Made by a program: the position numbers and the translations under genes. From JAJECS01 sp965198185 (GTDB lineage Bacteria; Chloroflexota; UBA11872): 64,000 nucleotides of DNA. Position 1 is the first letter of the stretch. The number at the start of each line of letters is the position of its first letter. Under the pieces are notes generated by a model. It saw nothing but the letters and a program-made list of their open reading frames with translations. It did no database searches and was not told the DNA's origin. The stretch lies in NCBI GenBank assembly GCA_965198185.1, contig CBDAOU010000002.1, positions 1,364,001 through 1,428,000 on the forward strand, written 5' to 3'. Below, piece after piece: positions 1 through 8,267 of the stretch.

Positions 1-888
1 CGCGTCCTGAACTGCCTCGAACGCTGACTCTGGCACAAGAGCACGACTGCGGTGACTCATGCGAACGATCCTCTTTGTGGAGATGAATTGATCGCGCAGC
101 AGATCGACAGTCTCAACCAGACCTGTGTCCGCGCACTTACCACGAATCTGAAACCTATCTGCGTTTTGGAACAATCCATCTCCTGCAAGTATCCGCTTCA
201 CAGGCATCAGAAATCTCTCCAATGCTGCTCCCCGAGATTCCTTCGTGGGTTTGACTATCAATTGAACTGTTTCTGGATCACTAAACACTCCGATGTTCGC
301 CGCGAATCCGTCAGCAAGAGATGCATCGGCCGACCGAACGGTTTCGATGAAAGCAGGGCGAATTCCAAATTCTAAGAGCCTAATCTCTTCGAGCCGATCT
401 AATTGCTCCGACGCATCTCGTCGAAGAAGAGGGGAAAAGGAAGCCTTGGGTTCGGATTGACCAGACTTCGATTGAAGATATCCTCCTAGACTGGATATCC
501 GAGGGCCAAAGTGATTATACTCCGCACCAACTATGTTGTTGGGGAAAAACACTACATGAATGGCCTCCAATAGACCAGAATTAGGGTCAAGATTCAGATC
601 GCTGATCTGGCCTGCCTGTTCCAATTGCGGCAGTCCAGTTCTCCGAACGCGACAGAATCTCATGCACGGATTTGGACTGAGCGAATGAATGAACACACAC
701 AGAGCGTTTCCATCACCATCAAAGAGATAGCGCCCTGAGTCATCGTCGATAAAGTCTATGGCATCGATATCCTTCAGCGCTGGCAGGGGATCAAACGCCA
801 ATGGTCGGCCCGTGTCGTCGATACCAGCTTGAGCACGAAAGAAATATATCTTGCGCTCAAGTGTGTTTTGTGTGTTCCTACTTCTCAT
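1..888 (-). CDS. Uncharacterised protein, C-terminus cut by window edge
   Basis: An open frame of 296 codons without a stop runs from an ATG at 888 to the left edge, so the gene is partial. AAGGAG lies at 905-910, a rather long 16 nt before the ATG. The product is soluble-looking, with no signal peptide or membrane segment. It begins MRSRNTQNTLERKIYFFRAQ; other recognisable stretches are SGRYLFDGDGNALCVFIH (about residues 48-65) and FFPNNIVGAEYNHFGPR (about 107-123). I do not recognise the family. It lies 62 bp downstream of the DNA methyltransferase gene on the same strand and is probably co-transcribed with it. It is visibly more AT-rich than the rest of the window, which suggests horizontal transfer. 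A role linked to restriction-modification is inferred only from position. Confidence 0.75.
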   Translation of the reverse strand, partial: MRSRNTQNTLERKIYFFRAQAGIDDTGRPLAFDPLPALKDIDAIDFIDDDSGRYLFDGDGNALCVFIHSLSPNPCMRFCRVRRTGLPQLEQAGQISDLNLDPNSGLLEAIHVVFFPNNIVGAEYNHFGPRISSLGGYLQSKSGQSEPKASFSPLLRRDASEQLDRLEEIRLLEFGIRPAFIETVRSADASLADGFAANIGVFSDPETVQLIVKPTKESRGAALERFLMPVKRILAGDGLFQNADRFQIRGKCADTGLVETVDLLRDQFISTKRIVRMSHRSRALVPESAFEAVQDA

Positions 889-950
889 GGGTGACTGTCC
901 AAATCTCCTTAGGTGTCATTGCTTCTGTAGGCGTCGGGTCCGCCGTTTCG

Positions 951-3900
951 TCAACTCAAGCTCCGGCGCTCGAACCAGTCGTTGATTAGCGCGATGTCGT
1001 TGGCCGAGAGGTCGTAAAGATCGTACACGATAGCGTTCAACTGGTCAGTGTCAACGGATTCTCCGGCGGCACCAGTCCTGGCGACGGACTCAAGCTGTCG
1101 CTGGAGCGACGGGCTAGGGCAGATAATCGGCAGCCGGGATGTGTAGTCGTAATAGAGCTGCAAGAATCCGCCACGCAAAGAGCTAGCAATTTGACACAAT
1201 AGGAATTCGATCAACGGCGAGTTCAGGACCGTGAGTATCCACATTGATGCGATTGGCATGATATAGCACTTGTTATTCACGTATCTCCCATCAGTATCCA
1301 GGCAGAATCTCACGGACCGGGCGAACTCCGGCCAGATGATCTTGGGCCGATCAAACTCCTGAAAGATTCCCTCCTGCGGCTGCTGAAGCTGGTACCAGGG
1401 ATACAAGTGGGCAGTCGCGCGTTGTTCCAGGTGCGTTCGATGACGCTCCAAGTGCTCTCGGATGGCCGGATAGCGATCGATGTCTACACCGCGATGCGTG
1501 AAGATGATGTACAGCTCTGCCCAATCCGGCGTCCAGCGTCTAATATCGCGGCCCCGCAGCCACGGCTTAATGATCTCCGCGCTCTTGGGATCAGCGTCGA
1601 CTAGCTCGCCTCGCCTGTCCCGACTGATTACGAACGCTTGGTTCAGCCCGGTGATTACTCCGAGGTGAATGCGCTCATCGACATACTCCCCCAACGGCAT
1701 TCCCTGGTTCATAAGTCGCTCGAAGAGTCGAATGAGATCGGGATCCTCCAGCGCCCAGCCGCTCGGCCGGAGAAAGCTCTGAGAATAGTCTGCATGCCCG
1801 TGGCAACTCAAGTGATCGGGAAGGCGCTCCACGGCTCGAATCATCGACTCAGGAGTGACTCGCAATCCACGGTCAATCAACTCACGACGGACCGGAGCCG
1901 CCAGATCAGCAACCCGCAGTTCATGGCCTTCTTCGACCGGGCCCTTGCGGCCGACAAGCACTGCCGGGTAAGAAGTTGCCGTGAACACCGGCAAATCGCC
2001 AAAATCGATCACCTGATTGATCGACAGATTGGCGGCAAGAAATCCCCTCAGCTTCTTACCATATCCGACCCGCATGTACTTGTTGCTGGTGATGAAGGCC
2101 AGTAAACCACCAAGACTCAACAATTCGATAGCTCTGGCAAAAAAATAAACGAGGATGTCCGCCCGCCCTTGATGTACCGACGGATACAACCCAGCCAGCA
2201 TCGGTTTCGCAGAGCCGATTTGCTCGTACCGCACGTAGGGCGGGTTGGCGATCACGACGTCAAAGCCAGCGCGCGCGGCGAACACCTCAGCGAAGACGAT
2301 GCGCCAATCAACTACGCCCTCGGCAACGGCCACTCCCCCAAGCGTTTCACGCAGTTCGCCGTGTAAACGCTCGATCTCAGCCTTCTTGGCGCCCTTGACG
2401 TTTCCGTCAAACGCCCGCATGTACTCGGCTTTCAAATTGCCGAGGTTGGACGATAAAATCTGTTCGGTGAAGAGGTCGCCTTGCAATGCTGGATTGGGAT
2501 CAGGCCCGAGCAAGCTATCGCCGCAGACGATCTTGAAGTCCAGGTTGGGCAGGGGATCAGGCTGCTCGCCCTCGATGGTCAGTGAAAGCCACAGGCGCAG
2601 CATGGCGATATTGGCGGCGAACTCGTCGATGTCCACGCCGTAGAGGTTGCGCTCGATGATGTGGAGCTTGAGTTGGTGCAGGCTACGGGCGTCGACACCA
2701 ACGTTGAAGAGGGCCGTCTGAAGCTCCACCAGCTCTTGCAGCATGCCCAGCAAGTAGGCCCCGGAGCCGCAGGCGGGGTCGACTACCGTAACCTCGTCCA
2801 GCGCCCTGCTGATCGCCGGCGCGGCGCTCAGTGAGATGACCGAGGCGTCGCGGTGGTCCACGAATCGCTCGACGGCCTCGCTCGACACCCCGGTGTCGCG
2901 GCCTTCCAGGTAGCCCTTGAGCGCCTCGCGGCACATGAAGGACACGACCGGCCGGGGCGTGTAGTAGGCGCCGGACTCGTGGCGGCCGGTGACCAGCTCC
3001 TCAAACACCTTGCCCAGCATCTCCGGGTCCACCGCCACCTCGATGTCGAACGGCGTGGACTCCATGACGGTGAAGTTGAAGCGGTCGAAGAGCTTGGCGA
3101 ATATCTCCGAGACGCACTGGTCGGGGACGAAGATGCTCGTTTGGCCGTCGCGTTCGGTCATGTCGAACAGGCCGCCGTTGAGGAAGGGCACGTTGCCGAT
3201 GAGCCTGCGGGCTTCCGGCTCGGACGTGACGTCTTCAGACCGGTAGTTGTTCAGCCCGGCAAAGAAGAGAAGCCGCAGCCTGTCGAAATAGAAGTTCCTA
3301 TTCGCGCCCTCGGCGGCCTGGTAGTCCTGCCACAGGGCGTTCAGGTAGTCCTTGTCGCCGCCGAAGTCCAGCCAGCCCTTGCGCGAGAGGAAGTAGACGA
3401 ACATGAGCCGGTTGAAGAGCGTCTGAACGAACAGCCGCTTGTCGTCGTCTTCGTCGGGCCCGAAGCCGGTCACCTGATGCTCGGCGGCCTCGAAGACTTC
3501 TCGGTACTTGGCGAAGAACCTCTTGGTGACCGGCTCGACGTCGAAGGCCATCTCCAGCGCCGTGCGGATGCTGCCGGACTTCCGGCACTCCCAGTAAATA
3601 TTGGCGACCTGCTGCACGGCGGTGCGGCGCGGCAGGTCACGCTCGACCACCATGCGGCGCAGCGTGGGCTGCGCGTGCTCGAAGCTGGGGTGGATGAAGT
3701 GCAGCTGGCTGCGCGAGGTGTTGGTGAAGACCAGCAGCAGGTCGTCGCCGAGCTGATCCTCGATTTGCTTGGCCGCCGCTGCCGCCTCGGCCTTGCGCAC
3801 CCGGTCGGTATCCGTTATGTCAAGCGCGACGTAGCAGACGTTGACGCCGTCCAGCGACGCGATGCGCTCGGCGGCGTCCGGCAGCGTGACGCCGGCGGGA

Positions 3901-4061
3901 GCCGCACGAAGCGGCGCCTGCCCGGACGCCGGGTCGAAGTCCAGCACCTCGACGAATAGCCGCCGGAGTTCGGCGGCGCGCTGGTCAGGCGAGGATGCGG
4001 CGAAGATCGCACTGATGCGCGCCTCAACCTCGTGCGCGTCGTCGCGGTCCTGGATGGGCAT
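951..4061 (-). CDS. Eco57I/TaqI-type N6-adenine DNA methyltransferase (possible type IIG restriction enzyme)
   Basis: A 1036-residue protein predicted to methylate adenine in DNA using S-adenosylmethionine. A helical region with YYTPRPVVSFM lies near residue 365. SAM motif I, DPACGSG, is near 427 and the catalytic NPPYV motif is near 605. A TaqI-like C-terminal target-recognition region follows. The length fits type IIG enzymes that fuse methylase and specificity units. I see no clear PD-ExK nuclease motif in the first 160 residues, so cleavage activity is unproven. The ATG at 4061 is preferred because upstream in-frame codons run antisense through the riboswitch and the thiamine-binding gene. 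The gene is divergent from the thiamine operon and followed by the partial gene at 1-888. Confidence 0.88.
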   Translation of the reverse strand: MPIQDRDDAHEVEARISAIFAASSPDQRAAELRRLFVEVLDFDPASGQAPLRAAPAGVTLPDAAERIASLDGVNVCYVALDITDTDRVRKAEAAAAAKQIEDQLGDDLLLVFTNTSRSQLHFIHPSFEHAQPTLRRMVVERDLPRRTAVQQVANIYWECRKSGSIRTALEMAFDVEPVTKRFFAKYREVFEAAEHQVTGFGPDEDDDKRLFVQTLFNRLMFVYFLSRKGWLDFGGDKDYLNALWQDYQAAEGANRNFYFDRLRLLFFAGLNNYRSEDVTSEPEARRLIGNVPFLNGGLFDMTERDGQTSIFVPDQCVSEIFAKLFDRFNFTVMESTPFDIEVAVDPEMLGKVFEELVTGRHESGAYYTPRPVVSFMCREALKGYLEGRDTGVSSEAVERFVDHRDASVISLSAAPAISRALDEVTVVDPACGSGAYLLGMLQELVELQTALFNVGVDARSLHQLKLHIIERNLYGVDIDEFAANIAMLRLWLSLTIEGEQPDPLPNLDFKIVCGDSLLGPDPNPALQGDLFTEQILSSNLGNLKAEYMRAFDGNVKGAKKAEIERLHGELRETLGGVAVAEGVVDWRIVFAEVFAARAGFDVVIANPPYVRYEQIGSAKPMLAGLYPSVHQGRADILVYFFARAIELLSLGGLLAFITSNKYMRVGYGKKLRGFLAANLSINQVIDFGDLPVFTATSYPAVLVGRKGPVEEGHELRVADLAAPVRRELIDRGLRVTPESMIRAVERLPDHLSCHGHADYSQSFLRPSGWALEDPDLIRLFERLMNQGMPLGEYVDERIHLGVITGLNQAFVISRDRRGELVDADPKSAEIIKPWLRGRDIRRWTPDWAELYIIFTHRGVDIDRYPAIREHLERHRTHLEQRATAHLYPWYQLQQPQEGIFQEFDRPKIIWPEFARSVRFCLDTDGRYVNNKCYIMPIASMWILTVLNSPLIEFLLCQIASSLRGGFLQLYYDYTSRLPIICPSPSLQRQLESVARTGAAGESVDTDQLNAIVYDLYDLSANDIALINDWFERRSLS

Positions 4062-4100
4062 GGCACGCCCCGGCTGGCAGACCGGCGGATTATAGGAAGC

Positions 4101-4129
4101 ATGACCCCCGACCACCCGTGTCGTATCCT
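4101..4129 (+). promoter_or_regulatory. Candidate promoter of the thiamine transport operon
   Basis: ATGACC at 4101-4106 and TATCCT at 4124-4129 are separated by 17 bp and each match the sigma-70 consensus at four of six positions. Transcription would start near 4136, just upstream of the TPP aptamer. The match is weak, but the position is right. Confidence 0.35.
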
Positions 4130-4145
4130 TAGGCTGACCTCTTCG

Positions 4146-4240
<95 letters not shown>

Positions 4241-4255
4241 TCACCGCGTTGGCTG

Positions 4256-4286
4256 CCGCAGGTTCCACGGAATCTGCGGTCTTTTT
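4256..4286 (+). terminator. Intrinsic terminator of the TPP riboswitch (attenuator)
   Basis: CCGCAGGTTCC at 4256-4266 pairs with GGAATCTGCGG at 4269-4279, including one G-T pair, and is followed by TCTTTTT at 4280-4286. Its 5' arm can instead pair over 12 bp with 4202-4213 of the aptamer. Bound TPP should hold the aptamer together, free the arm and stop transcription before the first gene at 4305. Confidence 0.9.
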
Positions 4287-4304
4287 GTTGATGGCGGTGA
4301 ACCG

Positions 4305-4610
4305 ATGCCCCGGGCGACCCTGGCCCTCCAGGTGCTGCCGCTGAACGCGCCCGACGCGCTGGCGGCTGTCGACGCGGCGATTGCCGTGATCCGCGGCAGT
4401 GGCGTCGAGCACGAGGTCGGCCCCATGGAGACCACCATTGAGGGCGACTCGCTGGCGGAGCTGCTCGACATTGCCGCGCGGGCGCACGACGCGGCGGTGT
4501 CGCTGACCGGCGGCCCCGTGCAGACCAACGTCCGCATGATCGAGAACCCGGCGGGCCTTGCATCCATGCACGAGAAAACCGCGCCGTTCCGGCAGGAGGC
4601 GCGCGCGTGA
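4305..4610 (+). CDS. Thiamine-binding protein of the YkoF/MTH1187 family
   Basis: A 101-residue protein with the compact ferredoxin-like fold expected for the MTH1187/YkoF thiamine-binding family. Family-like features include ALQVLPLNAPDALAAVDAAI at the N-terminus and VEHEVGPMETTIEGD in the middle. It is the first gene after the TPP riboswitch and overlaps the permease by 4 bp (GTGA). GGCGGTGA at 4293-4300 can serve as ribosome binding site. It probably binds thiamine or its pyrimidine moiety in the cytoplasm in support of the transporter. Confidence 0.85.
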   Translation: MPRATLALQVLPLNAPDALAAVDAAIAVIRGSGVEHEVGPMETTIEGDSLAELLDIAARAHDAAVSLTGGPVQTNVRMIENPAGLASMHEKTAPFRQEARA

Positions 4611-5386
4611 GCAAGGTCCGTCGCCACCTGCGCGCGTTCGGACCGGCGATCCTCTTGATCGCCGGCCTGCTGGCGCTGTGGGAGCTGGTGTCCCGGGCCG
4701 TGGAGATGCCGCCGTGGCTGCTCCCGGCGCCGTCGGCCATCGCCGCGTCGTTCGGCGAGGCCGCACCCGTGCTCGGTCCGCATGTGGCGGCCACGGTGAC
4801 GGCCGCCGCCGCGGGATACGCCCTGGCCCTGGCGTCGGCCGTGGCGCTGGCCGCCGCGATTGATCGCTGGGGGCTGGCGCGCCGCGCGATTTACCCACTG
4901 CTGGTCACCTCGCAGACGGTGCCAACGTTCGCCCTCGCTCCGCTGCTGGCCATCTGGTTCGGCTTCGGTCTGCTGCCCAAAGTATTGGTCGTGGCCCTGG
5001 TGTGCTTCTTCCCAATCGTCGTCGCGACGGTTGGCGGGCTGCGGGCGGCCGACAAGGAGATGCTCGACCTTGTGCGCGGCATGGGGGCCAGCGACCGGCA
5101 GCTCTTCTTGAAAGTCCGCCTGCCGGCGGCAGTGCCGTCGGTGATCTCGGGCATGAAGATCGCCGCTACCTACAGCGTCATCGGCGCCGTCATCGCCGAG
5201 TGGACCGGCGCCAGCCAGGGCTTGGGGCTCTATCTGCTGCGGGCGTCGAACTCATTTCAGACCGACCAGGTATTTGCCGTAATTGCCGTCATCGCGCTGC
5301 TGAGCATCGCGCTGTTCGGCTGCGTTGAGCTCGTGGGCCGGACCGTCGCACCGTGGACGGCCGCCAAGGAGGAGACTGGACGATGA
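4607..5386 (+). CDS. thiX: ABC transporter permease for a thiamine precursor (ThiX-like)
   Basis: A 259-residue hydrophobic BPD_transp_1 permease with about six membrane spans. The ATPase-contacting EAA-type loop is around residues 150-170 (LVRGMGASDRQLFLKVRLP). The family includes the nitrate/taurine/ThiX permeases. The GTG start at 4607 overlaps the preceding stop and is preceded by AGGAGG at 4594-4599. The stop overlaps the next gene by 4 bp. The riboswitch, an NMT1-type binding protein and an ATPase in the same operon point to uptake of a thiamine pyrimidine precursor or thiamine. Confidence 0.9.
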   Translation: MSKVRRHLRAFGPAILLIAGLLALWELVSRAVEMPPWLLPAPSAIAASFGEAAPVLGPHVAATVTAAAAGYALALASAVALAAAIDRWGLARRAIYPLLVTSQTVPTFALAPLLAIWFGFGLLPKVLVVALVCFFPIVVATVGGLRAADKEMLDLVRGMGASDRQLFLKVRLPAAVPSVISGMKIAATYSVIGAVIAEWTGASQGLGLYLLRASNSFQTDQVFAVIAVIALLSIALFGCVELVGRTVAPWTAAKEETGR

Positions 5387-6534
5387 GGATTTCGCGACGC
5401 CGGACATTGGGGCTGATGCTCGGGGCCGCCGCCGTGCCGCTCGTGGCCGCATGCGGCGAGGGGGCCAAGGAACCCGCGTCCGTCACGTTGATGCTGGACT
5501 GGGTCCCCAACACCAATCACACCGGGATCTACGTCGCCCGCGACTTCGGCTTCTACGACGACGAGAATCTGCAAGTCTCAATCGTCGAGCCCGGCGTGTC
5601 GGGCGTCGCGCAGGCCGTGGCAGGCGGGGCCGCCGATTTCGGCATCAGCTTTCAGGAAGAGGTGACCCTGGCGCGCTCGGAGAACGTTCCGCTCGTATCG
5701 CTGGCGGCCATCATCCAGCACAACACGTCGGGCTTCGCCTCGCCGGCGGACCGCAACATTCACCGCCCACGTGACTTCGCGGGCAAGAAGTATGGGGCTT
5801 TTGGCTGGGGCCCCGAGCGGCAAGTGCTCACGGCGCTCATGCAGTGTGACGGCGGCGACATCAACCAAGTCGAGTTCATCGACATCGGGGCCGTCGACTA
5901 CTTCGTCGCCTGGGAGCGCGGCGACGTGGACTTCGTGTGGATCTTCGAGGCCTGGGACGGCATTCGCGCCCAGCTGCAGGGCTTCGAGCTCGACTACATC
6001 CGCTTGACCGACCTCGACTGCATCCCGGACTACTACACGCCGGTGCTCGCGACCAGTGAGGCGATGATCGCCGACAACCCGGACGTCGTGCAGCGCTTCG
6101 TGCGCGCCACGGCCCGCGGCTACGAGCTGGCCATCGACGAACCGACGCGCGCGGCCGACACGCTGATCAAGGCCGTCGACGGCATCGACGCGGACCTCGT
6201 GCGCGCCAGCCAGGCCTGGCTCAGCCCCCGCTACGCGGAAGGCGCCAGTCGTTGGGGCTGGCAGACGCGCGAGACCTGGCAGGGCTACGCCAACTGGCTG
6301 GTGAATTACGACTTGCTCGACGCGCGCGATCAATCCCAACGACGCCTTCGACAACTCGTTTATCGAGAACGCCTGAGGCCGCGCTTGACTGTCCCGGTCA
6401 CGCTCACGAAGTCCGGGAGAAAGCCTGCGAGGACTCAGGTTGGGTGGGGCCTGGATTCCCGCCTCCGCGGGAATGACGGATTGAAAGGCGGGAATGACGA
6501 GGGTTTGCGCGGCAATACTCGGGGGACGGCGTGA
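5383..6534 (+). CDS. thiY: NMT1/THI5-like substrate-binding lipoprotein (ThiY-like), C-terminus frameshifted
   Basis: Periplasmic-type binding protein for a thiamine pyrimidine precursor. The N-terminus SRRRTLGLMLGAAAVPLVAA precedes a lipobox cysteine (LVAAC, about residue 23); the twin-arginine run could direct Tat export. VTLMLDWVPNTNHTGIYVAR is the hallmark NMT1 motif. As read, the frame continues to 6534. However, another frame encodes AINPNDAFDNSFIENA and stops at 6376, the natural end for this family. A one-base shift inside the CGCGCGCG run at 6321-6328 therefore seems likely. The last 50 or so residues as read are non-family sequence translated from a palindromic repeat. The ATG at 5383 overlaps the permease stop. 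Confidence 0.85.
   Translation: MRISRRRTLGLMLGAAAVPLVAACGEGAKEPASVTLMLDWVPNTNHTGIYVARDFGFYDDENLQVSIVEPGVSGVAQAVAGGAADFGISFQEEVTLARSENVPLVSLAAIIQHNTSGFASPADRNIHRPRDFAGKKYGAFGWGPERQVLTALMQCDGGDINQVEFIDIGAVDYFVAWERGDVDFVWIFEAWDGIRAQLQGFELDYIRLTDLDCIPDYYTPVLATSEAMIADNPDVVQRFVRATARGYELAIDEPTRAADTLIKAVDGIDADLVRASQAWLSPRYAEGASRWGWQTRETWQGYANWLVNYDLLDARDQSQRRLRQLVYRERLRPRLTVPVTLTKSGRKPARTQVGWGLDSRLRGNDGLKGGNDEGLRGNTRGTA
6453..6498. repeat. Short palindromic repeat with a second half-copy
   Basis: ATTCCCGC (6455-6462), CTCC, GCGGGAAT (6467-6474) forms a perfect 8-bp hairpin. GCGGGAATGAC recurs at 6488-6498. It is a dispersed REP-like element; its translation gives the familiar spurious peptide DSRLRGND in the extended thiY frame. 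Confidence 0.75.
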
Positions 6535-7319
6535 CCTCCCCCAAGGGCCGAGAGGCGGCGACCCCAGCCGTGGCGCTGCGCGGCGTTCAGGCCACCTATG
6601 TCGAGCGCGGCCTGCGCGTCGAGGCCCTGCATGACGTCAACCTCAGCGTGGCGCGCGGCGAGTTCGTGTCGGTGATCGGACCGAGCGGCTGCGGCAAGAG
6701 CACCATGCTCAACCTGATCGCCGGGATCGCCCGCCCCAGCGCCGGTGAGATCGCCGTCGACGGTCGCTCGGCGATTGGCCGCACCGGCCTGGTGGCGCAC
6801 ATGCCCCAGCGCGACCTGCTGCTGCCCTGGCGGACGACGCTGGAGAACGCCGTGCTCGGACCGGAGCTGCGCGGCGAACCCGACCGCAAGGCGCGGGCGC
6901 TGGCGCAGTTTGATCGGTTCGGCCTGGAGGGCTTTGCCGACGCTTACCCGCACATGCTCTCCGGCGGCATGCGGCAACGCGCCGCCATGCTGCGCACCAT
7001 CCTGCTGGACCGCGAAACCCTGCTCCTCGATGAGCCGTTCGGCGCGCTGGACGCGCTGACCCGCGGCGAGATGCAGGAGTGGCTGCTGGATATCTGGACC
7101 GAGCTGGCCAAAACGGTCCTCTTCGTCACGCACGACATCGAAGAGGCGATCTTTCTGTCCGACCGCGTGTACGTGATGACCCGCCGGCCCGGCACGATGA
7201 AGCTCGAGCTGGCGATCGATCTGCCGCGGCCGCGCGAACGCGAGATGACCACCGCGCCGCCGTTCGTGGACGCCAAGCGCACGCTGCTCCGTTCGCTGCT
7301 GGCCGAAACGCAGCGATGA
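6531..7319 (+). CDS. thiZ: ABC transporter ATP-binding protein (ThiZ-like)
   Basis: A 262-residue cytoplasmic ATPase that powers the transporter. It has Walker A GPSGCGKST near residue 48, Q-loop region MPQRDLLLPW near 90, signature LSGGMRQR near 145, Walker B LLLDEPF near 165 and the H-loop THD near 205. This is the nitrate/taurine/thiamine-precursor subfamily. The GTG at 6531 overlaps TGA of the extended thiY frame. If thiY truly ends at 6376, a 154-bp spacer holding the repeat separates the two genes. Confidence 0.92.
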   Translation: MTSPKGREAATPAVALRGVQATYVERGLRVEALHDVNLSVARGEFVSVIGPSGCGKSTMLNLIAGIARPSAGEIAVDGRSAIGRTGLVAHMPQRDLLLPWRTTLENAVLGPELRGEPDRKARALAQFDRFGLEGFADAYPHMLSGGMRQRAAMLRTILLDRETLLLDEPFGALDALTRGEMQEWLLDIWTELAKTVLFVTHDIEEAIFLSDRVYVMTRRPGTMKLELAIDLPRPREREMTTAPPFVDAKRTLLRSLLAETQR

Positions 7320-7446
7320 TTCGAGCCGCCCGCTCGACCCGAACCGAGGCATAGCGCCACCGCACGCGTCACGCCTCCGTTGCGGCGTCCACCGGCGCTG
7401 CCTATGCTCTGGCCGCCAGCAGAGACGCCCCACGGCGGAGCAACAG

Positions 7447-8058
7447 ATGACCCAAGTCGCGGCAGACCGACGAATCCCCGGATACCCCAACGACCCCGTG
7501 CGCGAAAAGCGCGAGCTCATGCTCAGGACCTTTGAGTACGAGTTTCCGTTCAACTACCCCAACGTCGACGTCGATCGCGTATGGATCGGCGGCGAGCGCC
7601 ACGGCATGGAGCTGTTTCCGATCAAGACGACCGACGGCTCGACGGCGTCGACCCAGACGCCGTCCGACTGGATCGTGATCCATGAGGACGAGCCCATGGT
7701 GCGGGTGGCCGTCATGGGCAGCGCCTGCACGCCGCCGGGATCGATTCTGCTTGAGGCCGACACGATCCCAGGCTTCCGGCACGACGGCGAAGTCGAGCAC
7801 GCGCTGCCCGTGCGCTTTCGCATCGACAACCTGTGGGGCATGCACCTGCGCGCTGACATGCTGGAGCAGGGCGGTCGATCTGAGGCGCTTCCCATCGCGG
7901 GTATGAGCTGCGCCGTGATTGAGATCCCGCCGTCCAAGACGGTGCGCGTCGCCGGCCTCGGGGCGATTCCGGCGTGGGCGACCGACTCCTGGCCCGACGA
8001 CACGCACTATTCCGTCCGCTACATCCGCACCACCGTCGCCGAGGGCTACGAAATCTAG
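7447..8058 (+). CDS. Conserved hypothetical protein
   Basis: A 203-residue acidic soluble protein; no family is recognised. It is rich in beta-like segments such as DWIVIHEDEPMVRVAVMGSA and ALPVRFRIDNLWGMHLRADM, with a conserved-looking CTPPGSILLEADTIPGFRHD stretch. No signal peptide or membrane segment is seen. GGCGGAGC lies just before the ATG. It follows the thiamine operon after 127 bp without overlap, so it is probably a separate unit. Codon use matches the neighbours. Confidence 0.75.
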   Translation: MTQVAADRRIPGYPNDPVREKRELMLRTFEYEFPFNYPNVDVDRVWIGGERHGMELFPIKTTDGSTASTQTPSDWIVIHEDEPMVRVAVMGSACTPPGSILLEADTIPGFRHDGEVEHALPVRFRIDNLWGMHLRADMLEQGGRSEALPIAGMSCAVIEIPPSKTVRVAGLGAIPAWATDSWPDDTHYSVRYIRTTVAEGYEI

Positions 8059-8124
8059 GGAGCTACAGGCCTTGTCCTGGGCCTCACCTCTCCCTGGATG
8101 AGGGCCTCGCGTAACCGTCAATCA

Positions 8125-8194
8125 CTGTAGGGGCAGCCCTTGTGGCTGCCCTGGTCACCGGCAGAGCGGGCGCCCACAAGGGACGCCCCTACAG
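8125..8194. repeat. Imperfect inverted repeat (intergenic element)
   Basis: Arms at 8125-8145 (CTGTAGGGGCAGCCCTTGTG and one more base) and 8174-8194 match at 19 of 21 positions as reverse complements. It lies between convergent genes (stop at 8058 and minus-strand stop at 8268), so it may act in transcription termination. The rest of the 209-bp gap shows no gene. Confidence 0.7.
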
Positions 8195-8267
8195 ATCGAT
8201 GCAAATGTCTCACGAAGACGAGAGGCGACTTCTAAGAAGGTCGCGCGGGAGATGCCCGACCCGCCCG

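Noticed and set aside
52..989. Small plus-strand open frames at 52-375 and 801-989
   Set aside because: The minus strand is continuously open and protein-like from 888 to 1, which explains the region better.
2853..3959. 368-codon plus-strand open frame inside the methyltransferase gene
   Set aside because: It is an antisense shadow in a G+C-rich gene; the opposite strand carries clear methylase motifs.
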